A stretch of 64,000 bases of DNA from Tridacna crocea (GCA_943736015.1 OX031062.1:58082962-58146961); one strand, 5' to 3'; numbered from the stretch's first letter, positions 51,507 to 61,736 are shown. Made by a program: numbers and translations. The notes: generated by a model from the letters alone, not told the origin.

Positions 51507-52470
51507 TAAAAGTCCCTTGGCAATACAATTCCTGAATTACAACATAGAGATAAAAATGTTTTCAAGTCCAAGATCTTGACAATGTGAAAACCATCACTAT
51601 TACTGAATAACAAGAATCAGACATATTAAGTGTTCTGGAAAAGCAAGATATTAGCATTAGCAAGAGCTTGATATTACTGTTCTTGCATTACAAAAGCCTG
51701 ACATTACTATTGTTGAATAATTAAGAATTCAACATAAATATTCCCTGAAAAGAAGGCTTTCATATTAATATCCATGAATATCAAGAGCTTGGTTTGACTT
51801 TTCCTGAATATAAAGAGCTTGGCATCAATGTCCCTAAATTTCAAGGACTTGTCCTTCATTCTATGGTCCCTGACAAACAAGAGCTGGATTCTACCTCCAA
51901 TGTCCCTGATTAACAACAGCTTAATACTAGTTTCCCTGAATAACAAGAATGTGATATTACTGTCTGTGAGCCATAGAAGCTTGATATGACTATCCTAGAA
52001 ATAAAGTACCTTGCTTCTACCGTCCCTGAATAGTAAGGCCTTGGTGTAATTGTCTCTGAACAACATGAGCTTTATTCTCCTTGATTAAGGGCTAGATACT
52101 AATGTCCCTGAATAACACAATCTTGATATTACTGTACCCAAATAGCAAGAGATTAATGAAATAATCTCTGAAAAGCAAAAGCCTGATATTACTGTCTCTG
52201 AATAGCAAGAGCTTGATATTGTTGTCTTTAACAAGATCTTAATGATACCGTCTCTCAATAATAAGAGCTTGATATTACTGGAATAATGAGGTTTTGCTAT
52301 AATTTTCCCTTGATGACAAATAATTCATATAAAGGTGTATTAACTATAACATCTTGATAACTGTCTTTCAATTAAAAAAACCTTGACAACGGTGTTCCTC
52401 AATAACAAAACACTGATGATACTGTGCCTGAATATAAGACTGAAAATTACAAAAGCTTGACAATATTGGC

Positions 52471-52708
52471 TTAACCCATTGCCACACAATCCCTAATTTT
52501 GACGATCCTGAGGAAGAAGCTTTTTGAAAATATTACGGGAAAAGGAGAAAATGCTGGTAACCAGCATTTTCTCCTTTGCCCACAAAATTTTCTACCCTAT
52601 CAAAGGGAAAGTGCACTATCTGAGCTACTTTGAAATTGTCTTCTACAAAATTCATGCTTTCAATTTGGATAGGTCTAAAATTTTGCTGTATGGTAACGGG
52701 ATGAGTTA
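52471..52708 (+). mobile_element. TTAA-A MITE
   Basis: TTAACCCATTGCCACACAATC to GGTAACGGGATGAGTTAA. It contains GTGCACTATCTGAGCTACTTTG, the inverse of the GACAATTTCAAA subtype arm. Confidence 0.9.
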
Positions 52709-52934
52709 ACCCCTTACCACACAAGCCCGACTTTTGACGACCCTGAGAAAGAATCCTTTTGAAAACATTGTGGGAAAAGGAGAAAATGCTGGTAACCAGC
52801 ATTTTCTCCTTTTCCCACAATGTTTTCTTCTCTTCACAAAACAAATATCAAATTTTCAGTCACTTTTATTTTGTCATCTGCAAATGCTTTCAATTTGGAC
52901 AAGCCTTAAACATTGTCATTTGGTAAAGAGTTAA
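52705..52934 (+). mobile_element. TTAA-A MITE abutting the previous copy
   Basis: Shares TTAA 52705-52708, same orientation; ends TTTGGTAAAGAGTTAA; perfect palindrome. Confidence 0.95.
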
Positions 52935-53070
52935 GGATACCGGTATTCATTACTGTACCTGAATAAATCTTGTCACTTTTGTCAGTGAGTTAAGAAAAAA
53001 AAAAATTACTTAAAATACTATATCAACAGATATTGACAAAAGCGTACCTGAACAAATCAACAGGTTGAGG

Positions 53071-53415
53071 CTTAATCAATTGCACTTTACAGTGTATGTG
53101 AGAAATAACTATGGGGTTACCCCTCTAGACTTTCAATCTTTTCCATATGACTATTTTTTTGTCTAACAGTAATAACAATGATACAAATGTAAGAAGTTGT
53201 TGCTGTAATGCCTAAACATAATGGTATTTGAAGGAGTGTAATGTGATGAAGCATGGATTGCATTGGAAAAACAGGATTACGTAATCCAGGAGAGTGTTCT
53301 TTTTGATGACTTAATTACATTGTTCTGTTTGTCCTTATCTTACAGGATCTATCCTCTTTGCATAACTCATTATCCTTCCTTTTTTCTGTAACCAAACCAT
53401 TTCTGATTAAATACA
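53071..53415. other. Unassigned spacer
   Basis: No family or exon identified. Confidence 0.35.
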
Positions 53416-53590
53416 ATGAACTCTGCACCAGACAACAACAATTTTGAAAGCATTTGTAGACATTTTTTAAGCTAAAATGATGGCGTAAGTATTTAAAGAG
53501 AACAGAAAACATTGTGGGAATAGGAGAAAATCCTGCTTAAATATTTTTCATCAGGGTCATCAAAATACCAGTAAAAGGTTGTGTGGAAAA
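53416..53590 (-). mobile_element. TTAA-A MITE, right half decayed
   Basis: TGAACTCTGCACCAGACAAC, GAAAGCATTTGTAGACATT, AAAACATTGTGGGAATAGG; apex and right arm collapsed. Confidence 0.6.
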
Positions 53591-54141
53591 AAATCTAGGA
53601 AAGTCTATGACTATAAAAATCAAACAAATTCCTGCAACCATCATTTAATGTTTTGCTTTTAGTCTTTTTTTTTAATGTAAAGAAATTGCTTGGCCAAATA
53701 TCTTTTGAATTTATAATGGGAACTGAAGAAAGTGCTAATTTTAAGTAATCTACCTATTTGTCAAATTATTAGACAAAACATTAAAGCCTTTCATGACTTA
53801 CTTTTACAAACAACCTTTTTCATTCACCCAGCAACCATTTTGAAAACATAATGACAGAGAGGAAAAAATTCTAATTCAAAGTTTCTGAATTTGCCCCAAA
53901 GTATCCTCAAGTACATGTATTTAACTTTTAACCCTTAAAAAGCCTTCTACATCCATAACTGTCTTTGCCTCCAGTGTAGACCAAGATCAAGCTTCACAAA
54001 AATTGCAGCCTTATCTGTAATCTAAACTGTCTGCTTTGCTAAACCACTGTAGACAAAAGCAAACATGTAAATGTAATTTTAATTGTTTTGGTTGTATTTG
54101 TAAGTTGAATATTTCAGATAGGTTTATTTGGTGCTCTCAGA
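53591..54141. other. Unassigned spacer with TTAA-C relic
   Basis: TCCAGTGTAGACCAAGATCAAG and CAGCCTTATCTGTAATC at 53970-54040 are TTAA-C arms. The rest is unassigned. Confidence 0.4.
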
Positions 54142-54365
54142 ATTAACACTTTAACACACACTCCTGATTTTTAATGCCCCTAAAGTAATACTCTGCCTTT
54201 TAAAAACTTTGTGGGAAAAGGAGAAAATGCCTGTAACCAGGTTTATTCTGAAAGGTTGGACAATGATAATGTAAAATGAGAAAAACAGTATTTTTTACCT
54301 ACAGTGTTTTCAAGGTCTTTAGCTCAGGGCTGTTAAAAGGCAAGATTTTTTTTGTATTAAAAGTA
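54142..54365 (+). mobile_element. TTAA-A-like relic, rearranged
   Basis: TTAACACTTTAACACACACTC, AACTTTGTGGGAAAAGGAG, then an unusual middle and TACAGTGTTTTCAAGGTC, which belongs to a minus-type right end. Confidence 0.5.
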
Positions 54366-54849
54366 TATAAGGTAGTCAGGTGAATAAGACTATGCAAAAA
54401 CAGCATGAAGGTAATATGAAAGCACTGCATGCAGGTGCCATCGCTTGGCTGCAATTGCTTTATATGAATACATGTATTCGTACTGAAAAAAGAGGCATGA
54501 CTGTGTCAAAAATGTTTTGATGGTTAGCTCCCCTGTTGTATGGGGTTCCTTTTCGATAGTGAACAACCAGTCCAAATAAGTAAATATCTTCAGCAATGAC
54601 AGATATAATAAAATGTCAATTTGAAAATGTAAAGTTTTTGCACAAGTACATGAGAACAATAAAGATGATGCCAGGGCGGTGAAAATACCTCAAGGTTTTC
54701 TTTGAATAAAAGCTTTCAAGCTAACAATAAGTAAAGGGAGAGAATGGCTTGGATCCCAATATCTGTTGTGGGGGTGTTGACCAATGAAAATGATCAGAGA
54801 TAATTTTTCTGTTCCTGAAACTGTCTTCCAAAGGTACTATTTTTAAACT
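54366..54849. other. Unassigned spacer
   Basis: No family. An 89-codon minus frame (54390-54659) shows no recognised domain. Confidence 0.35.
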
Positions 54850-55062
54850 TTAACCCTTTACCAAACGACAAAATTTTGCACTTGTCCAAAGTAAAAGCAT
54901 TTGCAGACAACAAAATAAATGTGAATCAAAAATTGGAGAAAATGCTAATGTTTATTGATTTCTACTACTCCAACAATGTATTCTGCCCTCTAGAATATGA
55001 ATTCTCGCATTAAAACCACCTTACAATAATTATTGTTGTCTGCTAATGACTTCCATGTTGTT
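54850..55062. mobile_element. TTAA-A chimera with long arms at both ends
   Basis: The left is a minus-type long arm (TTAACCCTTTACCAAACGAC...CAGACAACAAAATAAATG). The right is a plus-type long arm (CCAACAATGTATTCTGCCC...ATTGTTGTCTGC). They join near GGAGAAAATGCTAATG at the apex. Confidence 0.6.
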
Positions 55063-55107
55063 CATTTAGTTAGTGCATTTTTTAAAAAAACCTGCTGACA
55101 TTTTTCC

Positions 55108-55560
55108 GTACTCTGTGCTCTGTGAAAAGGGGGCTTAACCCTTTACCAAACACCAAAATTTTATACAGGTCTAAATTGAAAGCACTTGCAAACAAGAAAA
55201 TAAACATAACACAAAAATTGTTTCCAGCAAGGTAGAAAACATTGTGGGAAAAGGAGAAAATGCTGGTTACCAGCATTTTCTCCTTTTCCCACAATGTTTT
55301 CAAAAGGATTTTATCTCAGGGTCGTAAAAACCAGGAATTGTTTTGGAAAGGGTTAATGGATCTGCAAAAGCTAACCTGGACAGAAACTCTTCAATAATGG
55401 TCAATTCTCCGAGTCAAGGAACCAGTCTACCCCATGATTAAATTGGTTTGTTCAAAAAGTTGCTCTTATGGATCCACAGTTATGTGAAGACTTTGACGGG
55501 GCATCTTGTATCACACTGATCCGTTAAGCCCCCTTTTGCCAAAGCCTGGCTCATTTTCTT
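55108..55560. repeat. E-type repeat hosting a TTAA-A copy
   Basis: Left GCTCTGTGAAAAGGGGGC and right GCCCCCTTTTGCCAAAGCC are inverted. The TTAA-A insertion at 55135 sits in the TTAA of the phrase GGGCTTAATG. Confidence 0.5.
55135..55356 (-). mobile_element. TTAA-A MITE
   Basis: TTAACCCTTTACCAAACACC to GTTTTGGAAAGGGTTAA; perfect palindrome; long arm slightly short. Confidence 0.9.
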
Positions 55561-55569
55561 TACATGCAT

Positions 55570-55798
55570 TTAACCCTTTATCACACAATCCAGGCTTTCT
55601 ATGACCCTGAGATAGAAGCCTTTTGAAAACATAGTGCGAAAAGGACAAAATGCTGGGAGCCAGCATTTTCTCCTTTTCCCACAATGTTTTCCACCCAGCT
55701 GGAAACAAATTTCAACTTCTGAGTTATGGTTATTTTGTCATCTGCAAGAGCTTTGAATTTGGACTAGTCTAAACTTTTGTCATTTGGTAAAGGGTTCA
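55570..55798 (+). mobile_element. TTAA-A MITE
   Basis: TTAACCCTTTATCACACAATC to ATTTGGTAAAGGGTTCA; apex GCTGGGAGCCAGC. Confidence 0.9.
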
Positions 55799-55839
55799 TC
55801 AATATCCTTCTCAATGACTAAAAGTGAAGTTTTCAATTT

Positions 55840-55982
55840 GATGGTAAAAACCATCGGGGAATAATTTCTCCTTATCGGACAGTGTAGATCAAAGATCAGA
55901 CTGCACATTCTGTGCAGTCTGATCTTTGATTTACACTGTCCACAAAAGGTCAGTGAATCGGGTTTAACAGCCTAAGAGTTAA
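55840..55982 (-). mobile_element. TTAA-C MITE
   Basis: Hairpin CAGTGTAGATCAAAGATCAG and complement at about 55877-55940; right end CAGCCTAAGAGTTAA. The left end is unclear. Confidence 0.75.
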
Positions 55983-56302
55983 GATATGAAAGCCTAATAA
56001 ACCTCTGCTGATGTAAAAGTCTGATGGAATCAAGTCCATTTGTTTTGTTTTCTTTTCATTTCCCAAATGTGTGATAAGACAGATTTCTGTCTTTTCTAAA
56101 ATAATATTCCCCGCATGCAATTTATATCCAATTCCAGAAAAAAGCAATTTTCCTCTTCACTCATCCTTTGCACTCCAAATAAATAAAACAGACAGCTCCT
56201 GAAACTCCAACAATGCATTTCTGAGGCTGTCTTTGACTGCTGAAAAAAATATCAGTAACCAAACTCTTGACCAAACAACAAAATTTCAGCCTCGCTCATA
56301 GT
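55983..56302. other. Unassigned spacer with a TTAA-A end fragment
   Basis: CTCTTGACCAAACAACAAAATTTCAG (56262-56290) is the outer end of a minus TTAA-A. The rest is unassigned. Confidence 0.4.
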
Positions 56303-56530
56303 TTAACTCTTTACCACACACAATCATGACTTTTAACGACCCTGAGAAAGAGGCCTTCTGAAAACATTGTGGGAAAAGGAGGAAATGCTGGTAACCATTT
56401 TCTCCTTTTCCAACAATGTTTTCTATCCTTTTCAAACCAAATTTCAATTTTTCAGTCACATTTATTTTGTCGTCTGCAGATGCTTTCAATTTGAACCAGT
56501 CTACAGTTATATCGTTTGGTATAGAGTTAA
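56303..56530 (+). mobile_element. TTAA-A MITE, apex shortened
   Basis: TTAACTCTTTACCACACACAA to GTTTGGTATAGAGTTAA; GCTGGTAACCATTTTC lacks the CAGC of the right arm. Confidence 0.9.
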
Positions 56531-56594
56531 AGGGTTTAGACTGTACCCACAGTCTTGTTACATATTATCTCTGTGCAGCAAAAAGGTTAATCAT

Positions 56595-56822
56595 TTAACC
56601 CATTACCAAATGACAAATTTTCACCTGGCCCAAATTGAAAGCATTTGCAGACGACAAAATAAAAGTGACTGAAAACTTGAAATTCATTTTGTAAAGGGTA
56701 AAAAACATTGTTGAAAAAGGAGAAAATGCTGGTTACCAGCATTTTCTCCTTTTCCCACAATATTTTCTAAAGACTTCTTTAAAAGGGGCATCAAAAGTAG
56801 GGATTGTGTGCTAATGGGTTAA
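56595..56822 (-). mobile_element. TTAA-A MITE
   Basis: TTAACCCATTACCAAATGAC to GTGTGCTAATGGGTTAA; palindrome with a few mismatches. Confidence 0.9.
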
Positions 56823-56899
56823 ATACTAAATATATGAAATGTATTTTCTTGATTAGAAAAAGAGACCAAGAATTTTCAACTGAAGCTTTTTCCCCCAAT

Positions 56900-56985
56900 C
56901 AGACTGACAGTCCTGATCAAAGGTAAAACATCTTTTGTGCTGTCTAATTTTGATCTTAACTGTCTGCAAAGGGCAGTCTGACTCT
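56900..56985. repeat. TTAA-C core relic
   Basis: GACAGTCCTGATCAAAGG and GTGCTGTCTAATTTTGATC are eroded hairpin arms. Confidence 0.4.
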
Positions 56986-57041
56986 GATTTACCTGTACAT
57001 TGTCTACAAAATCAACCAGTTGTGTGCTGTACTAAAAGAAT

Positions 57042-57270
57042 TTAACCCTTTACCACACAATGACGACTTTTGACGACCCTGAGGTAGAAGCCTTTTGAAA
57101 ACATTGTGGGAAAAGGGGAAAATGCTGGTAACCAGCATTTTTCCTTTTCCAACACTGTTTTCTACCCTTTCCAAATCAATTTTCTATTCTTCAGTCACAT
57201 TTTTTTTTGTCGTCTGCAAATGCTTTGAATTTGGACCAGTACATAAATTTGTTGTTTGGTAATGAGTTAA
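57042..57270 (+). mobile_element. TTAA-A MITE
   Basis: TTAACCCTTTACCACACAATG to GTTTGGTAATGAGTTAA; palindrome nearly perfect. Confidence 0.9.
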
Positions 57271-57365
57271 AGAATGAAGGAGTTGTCTTACAATTGACAT
57301 GAATTCAAATCATCTCCAATGCGTTATTCCTAGACAGAGAGTCTAAGCCATGAACAGTTCAACCT

Positions 57366-57478
57366 GTATTTTCTACCCTTCACAAGCTAAATTTCAATTT
57401 TTCAGCCACACTTCTTTTCATCTGCAAATGTTTTTAATTTGGACCAGTATAAAATTTTTTCGTGTGGTATAGAGTTAA
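57366..57478 (+). mobile_element. TTAA-A right half only
   Basis: Starts at TTTTCTACCCTTCACAAGC, just after the hairpin, and ends GTGTGGTATAGAGTTAA. Confidence 0.8.
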
Positions 57479-57733
57479 TTCCCCTTTTACCACAGCATGA
57501 TTCAAAAATAATTCTAAATACTGTCTCGATTCTTAAGTCTGAGACAAACCATCTAACTGACTGAGACTCTGGCTATTCTCAGAATTTAGAATTAAAACAG
57601 AATTCAAAGTGGATGGTGCAGCTGTGACATCTACCTGCTGAAAGTGTCTATACTATTTTTCTCATTCCCAAACAACGCAATTTCAGACAAACTGATATTG
57701 AAAGCTGTTGCAATTGCTGTATCAAATTTCAGC

Positions 57734-57955
57734 TTAACCCTTTACTAAACAATTCCAGGTTTTCACGACACTAAGAAGGAAGCGTTTTGAAAACATTGTG
57801 GGAAAAGGAGAAAATGCTGATAACCAGCATTTTCTCCTTTTCCAGAAATATTTTCTATCCTTTCCAAAACGAATTTCAATTTTGGAGTCACAAAAATTTG
57901 TTGACTGCAAATGCTTTGAATTTGAACTAGTCTAAAAAGTTTGGTAAAGAGTTAA
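57734..57955 (+). mobile_element. TTAA-A MITE
   Basis: TTAACCCTTTACTAAACAATTC to AGTTTGGTAAAGAGTTAA; palindrome with minor changes. Confidence 0.9.
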
Positions 57956-58163
57956 CCCATTACCACACAATCCCTACTTTTGACAATCCTGAGAAAGAAG
58001 CCTACAGAAAACATTGTGGGGTAACCAGCATTTTCTCCTTTTCCCACAATGTTTTTTACCCTTCACAAGACAAATTTCAAATTTTTAGTCACTTTTATTT
58101 TGTCGTCTGCAAATTCTTTCAATTTGGACAAGTCTTTTATATTGTCGTTTGGTAATGAGTTAA
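57952..58163 (+). mobile_element. TTAA-A MITE abutting, left hairpin arm lost
   Basis: Shares TTAA 57952-57955. ACATTGTGGGGTAACCAGC skips the left arm. Ends CGTTTGGTAATGAGTTAA. Confidence 0.9.
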
Positions 58164-58307
58164 ATAACAGAATCTGTGAAGGCATAGAAAACCTTGTGGA
58201 AAAAGGAGAGAATGTTTGTTACCAGCATTTTCTTCTTTTCCCAAAAGGTTTTCAAAAGACTGTTTCTCTGGGTCATTAAAAGTTCAGATTGTGTGGTAAT
58301 GGATTAA
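58160..58307 (-). mobile_element. TTAA-A MITE, third in the abutting chain, truncated
   Basis: After the shared TTAA only 24 bp precede ATAGAAAACCTTGTGG. Worn palindrome. Ends GTGGTAATGGATTAA. Confidence 0.75.
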
Positions 58308-58901
58308 TTGGCACTTTAAGAATCAAATCTGGCAGATCCACATAAACTTTGAACAATTTAATAGTGCAGTTCCACATTAAAACTAAGGCTAATAAATAGT
58401 TTAGATGGTAATTTCCATCTAATAAATAAAAAGTTAATTATTATGATTTCAAACTACTTTTTACCTCTCACAATCCCATTGGACAATTCAAATCTAAGAC
58501 CAGCTGACCTCACAATCTTTGCAATCTGATCTAAGTCTACATTTGAAACACAAGCAAAGGCCAAAGGATTATAAACCAAATGTTCATTGAAGACTAAAGT
58601 TTGTCTTGATGAAGGGCCAGATAAAATAATGAAATATTTATTTCCGGATGCGAGCAGCCTGCACTCTTTCATTTATACAATGAAATTAAATTTTCTCCAT
58701 TTCTTATCCCTTGATTTCCCCGTAGGATGATTTGGAGAAAGAAATTTCTACTTTGCCAAGACCTGTTAACAATGAATGCAGTTTGTTATGAAAGCTTACA
58801 AAAGAACATTTGAAATTTTTCTTCCACTAGAGGAAACCTAATCTTTTTCTATACAGGCTAATTTCAGACCTCCCAAAAAAAAGCCCATATTACATCATGA
58901 C
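58308..58901. other. Unassigned spacer with TTAA-C relic and one copy of a duplicated segment
   Basis: A TTAA-C core lies at 58484-58550 on the minus strand; its translation mimics an open frame. Sequence from about 58790 is repeated near 59590. Confidence 0.45.
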
Positions 58902-59127
58902 TTAACTCTTTACCAAACAACAAAATTTTAGTTTTGTCCAAATTGAAAGCATTTGCAGACGACAAAATAAAAGTGACTGAAAATTGGAAATTTTTGTAAA
59001 GGGTAGAAAACAATGTGAGAAAAGGAGAAAATGCTGGTTACCAGCATTTTCTCCTTTTCACACAATGTTTTCCAAAGGCTTCTTTCCCAGTGTCGTCAAA
59101 AGTAGGGATTGTGTGGTAATGGATTAA
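58902..59127 (-). mobile_element. TTAA-A MITE in a duplicated segment
   Basis: TTAACTCTTTACCAAACAAC to GTGTGGTAATGGATTAA. The paralogous segment at about 59600-59810 appears to lack it. Confidence 0.95.
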
Positions 59128-59339
59128 CATTTTCAAAACAGACTTTTTCCAACATTTTGGAAAACATAATGGGAAAAGGAGTTTACTAAGTACAAGCAAT
59201 TGCTCCTATTGCAAAAGCTGTTTTTAATTATTTTCGTTTTCCAAGCTTTTACCTAGAAACAAAATCTTAATTATCTTTTTTCTTTCCTGAAAAGGCTGTT
59301 GGGCAAAATATTGAAAAAGAGAGTGTTGCATTTTATGGT

Positions 59340-59557
59340 TTAAACCTTTACCAGATTACAAAATTTTAGACTGGTCCAAATGGAAACCGTTTGCAGACGA
59401 CAAAATGAATGTGACTAAGGAATTCAAATTTGTTTTAGGAAGCTGAGAAAACATTGTGGGAAAAGGAGAACCAGCATTTTCTCCTTTACCCACAATGTTT
59501 TCAAAGGGATTCTTCCACAGGGGTATTAAAAGTCGCTATTATATGGTAAAGGGTTAA
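59340..59557 (-). mobile_element. TTAA-A MITE with deleted apex
   Basis: TTAAACCTTTACCAGATTAC to ATATGGTAAAGGGTTAA; core GGAAAAGGAGAACCAGC lacks part of the left arm. Confidence 0.9.
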
Positions 59558-59819
59558 ATTGCACTTCAAGTCTCTGTAGAATTATTTCTCATTATTAAAG
59601 AAGGACATTTGAACTTTTCAATTCTATAGAGGAAACTGAATCTTTTATTGTGAAAGCTATTTTTAGACCTTCCAAAAAACAATTTCAAACTACATAATGA
59701 TTCAATGTTTCCAACAAGGCATCTTTTTCTATAGCAGTCTGGTTAAAACCTTGGGAAGAAGAGTCTACTCTGTTCCTTTTGCAATAGCTGCTTTTTATTC
59801 AGATTTACAGATAACAGTC

Positions 59820-60048
59820 TCAACCCTTTACTAAACAATCCCTGGTTTCTACGACCCTGAGTTAGAAGCCTTTTGAAAACATTGTGGCAAAAGGAGAAAA
59901 TGCTGGTAACCAGCATTTTCTCCTTTTCCCACAATGTTTTCTACCCTGTTGGAAACAAATTTCAATTTTTGAGTCATGTTTATTTTGTCGTCTGCAAGTG
60001 CTTTCAATTTGGACCATTCTAAAATTTTGTTGTTTGGTAAAGGGTTAA
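59820..60048 (+). mobile_element. TTAA-A MITE, near-consensus (family reference)
   Basis: 229 bp. Ends TCAACCCTTTACTAAACAATC and TTTGGTAAAGGGTTAA give inverted ends of about 14 bp inside TTAA sites (left mutated). Order: short arm with ACGACCCTGAGTTAGAAGCC; 65-bp palindrome (59876-59941) with arms AAAACATTGTGGCAAAAGG and AGAAAATGCTGG; then long arm with CAAATTTCAATTTTTGAG, TTTTGTCGTCTGCAAGTGC and TCAATTTGGACCA. There is no coding capacity. TTAA targets and CCC-starting ends are the habit of piggyBac-group elements; the mobilising transposase is not in this window. Confidence 0.95.
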
Positions 60049-60075
60049 TCATAAAAAAAACAAAAACATAAAAAC

Positions 60076-60195
60076 TGTTCCAAATAATCCAGACATTTGA
60101 TGACCTTAAAAAAAAAAAGATTTTTGAAAACATTACGGAAAAGAAGAAAATGCTGCTTGACAGTGTTTTCTCATGATGTTTTCTCAAAGTCTTGT
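60076..60195 (+). mobile_element. TTAA-A fragment
   Basis: TCCAAATAATCCAGACATTTG, GAAAACATTACGGAAAAG, GCTGCTTGACAGTG; the right arm is collapsed. Confidence 0.5.
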
Positions 60196-60260
60196 TTTAT
60201 GTACAAATATTAGTTTATAGTAATAAGTTTAATATTTTTTGTATCAGAATAAACCACACA

Positions 60261-60778
60261 TTAAAGGTGGGTACTTAGAATTTTCACATCACACCAAATC
60301 AAAAAATATATATATCACTGAAATTTATATGAAAAAACAATACAAATCATCAATAATTAAGAATCATAAGATTACCAAAAACAAATTTTTTTGGTGGTAT
60401 TCCCTTAAAAGGCTACGTAGCTCTTAAGCTATTTTTAGATTTTGCGCCAGAAATAAAAAAAATGCATTGTGGGAATGTTAAGTGACTGGCACGTGACTAA
60501 TGACGCTTAAATTCCGTTACATAACAAACATGTAATTACTTTTCATAATATCTTCTTCGGATGCTATGTTTGAAGCTTGAGTTGTTCATGTAAAAATAGA
60601 ACATGTTTCCCGTCGATGTCGACCTTGGCCATAGTAAATCTCTAATTTCTCGTGTTGTCGGATGGTTTTCGACTACTGGGGTTTTATGGATGACGATTAT
60701 AAGGCTTTAGGAGTATAAGGATGACATTTTTGTATTTCTGTAAGAGTTTTGTCCCAAATTCTGAAGGGCCACCTTTAA
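60261..60778. mobile_element. Candidate longer TTAA element
   Basis: TTAAAGGTGGGTACTTAGAAT on the left and, read inward, TTAAAGGTGGCCCTTCAGAAT on the right. 518 bp with TTAA at both ends and no transposase frame. Confidence 0.6.
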
Positions 60779-60890
60779 GGCATGAAAATCTTTTATGTAG
60801 TTATTAAATGTCATTATCACAAATTGAAGATTAGAATCAAGTGATAACCAGTATATACAATGCCAGATTATAAAGTTGACAAAAACTTAC

Positions 60891-61000
60891 CCCTGTTGTG
60901 GGCGCCTTATATCACATCCCCACTCCGGGACTGAATCACCCAACAACACAGACGTACAGGTAGCCATACAGTTTGCTATAGAAACTAGGTTGTACCCACC
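60891..61000 (-). CDS. HDAC6: Class IIb histone deacetylase exon with catalytic tyrosine
   Basis: On the minus strand, TTCATTTTAG precedes a 110-nt exon and GTAAGT follows it. It encodes GGYNLVSIANCMATCTSVLL, then GDSVPEWGCDIRRPQQ plus a split codon. GGYNL is the end-of-pocket motif of classical HDACs; its Tyr stabilises the transition state during zinc-dependent deacetylation. SI...M..CT..LLGD matches the second catalytic domain of HDAC6, a cytoplasmic tubulin/HSP90 deacetylase, better than HDAC10. The exon joins the 62947-63036 exon in phase zero (...VLE|GGY...). A TTAA-A copy begins only 17 bp before the acceptor. The gene symbol is inferred from domain likeness; HDAC10 or a bivalve paralogue remains possible. 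Confidence 0.88.
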
Positions 61001-61017
61001 CTAAAATGAATGTAGGT

Positions 61018-61244
61018 TTAACCCTTTACACCACAATCCAGACTTTAAGGCCCTGAGAAAGAGGCCTTTTGAAAATATTTTAGGAAAAGGAGAAAATGCT
61101 GGTAACCAGCATTTTCTCCATTTCCTAAAATGTTTTCTACTCTTCCCAAAACAAGGTTTAATATTTCAGCAAAGTTTATTTTGTTGTCTGCAAATACTTT
61201 CAATTCCGACAAATCTAAAATTTTGCTATTTGGTAAAGAGTTCA
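61018..61244 (+). mobile_element. TTAA-A MITE beside the HDAC splice acceptor
   Basis: TTAACCCTTTACACCACAATC to TTTGGTAAAGAGTTCA; palindrome nearly perfect. In minus sense it fills the intron up to 17 bp from the acceptor. Confidence 0.9.
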
Positions 61245-61545
61245 GAAATTATTCAAGCAAGAACATTTACTTGTATCAATCTGTTTATCAGAGCTTTTTC
61301 ATTCGAAGAAATCATAGAATTAAACTGCTCAGCTAATATACTAAAATAATGCTCTAAATGGGTGATTAAAGAGGGAATATTAAGATGTTACAGTTTTACA
61401 AAATTTCAAAAAATGTTTTAATCTTCAAAATGTTTTAATACTGAATCTAATAATCCAATGAGACGAAGACTGTTTCTCTTAAATAAGATAAAGTAGTGCA
61501 AGAAAAAATGTCAGATAGTATTTCCGTAATGGGATACGTAACTTC
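61245..61545. other. Intronic spacer
   Basis: Between the two deacetylase exons. No repeat family assigned. Confidence 0.4.
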
Positions 61546-61736
61546 TTCACTCTTTACGACAACCCTGAATTTTAACAACCCTGATAAACACTCCTTTTGA
61601 AAACATTGATGGAAAAGGAAAATAATGCTAGTAACCAGAAACAGATAGAAACAAATATAAACATTTGAGCAACACATGACTTGTTGTCTGCAAAATTTGG
61701 ACAAGTGCTCTATTTTGTTGTGTGGTAAAGGGTTAA
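61546..61736 (+). mobile_element. TTAA-A MITE, hairpin decayed
   Basis: TTCACTCTTTACGACAACCC to GTGTGGTAAAGGGTTAA. After GCTAGTAACCAG the right arm is absent. Confidence 0.75.

Larger units (their letters stand above)
50990..53070. repeat. Degenerate 30-bp tandem array
   Basis: Approximate unit CCTGAATAACAAGAGCTTGA plus TATTACTGTC. Clear units lie at 51595-52280 with weaker ones on both sides. Three TTAA-A copies interrupt it (51278, 52471, 52705). The 30-bp step equals ten codons, and one minus frame stays open for 79 codons with a loose KLLLFRDI pattern. Divergence between units and stops elsewhere argue against a gene. Confidence 0.75.

Noticed and set aside
51707-51946. 79-codon minus frame with KLLLFRDI rhythm
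   Set aside because: It follows from the 30-bp period of a diverged array. Neighbouring units contain stops and there is no start or splice context.
57540-57638. Possible minus-strand exon after TTTCAG with an open VDVTAAPSTLNSV frame
   Set aside because: The acceptor is plausible, but no convincing donor follows, the frame stops soon after, and the phase does not fit the 60891-61000 exon directly.
58454-58672. Minus frame with VDLDQIAKIVRSAG that looked coding
   Set aside because: It coincides with a TTAA-C hairpin core (GTAGACTTAGATCAGATTGC), which gives similar peptides at other copies.
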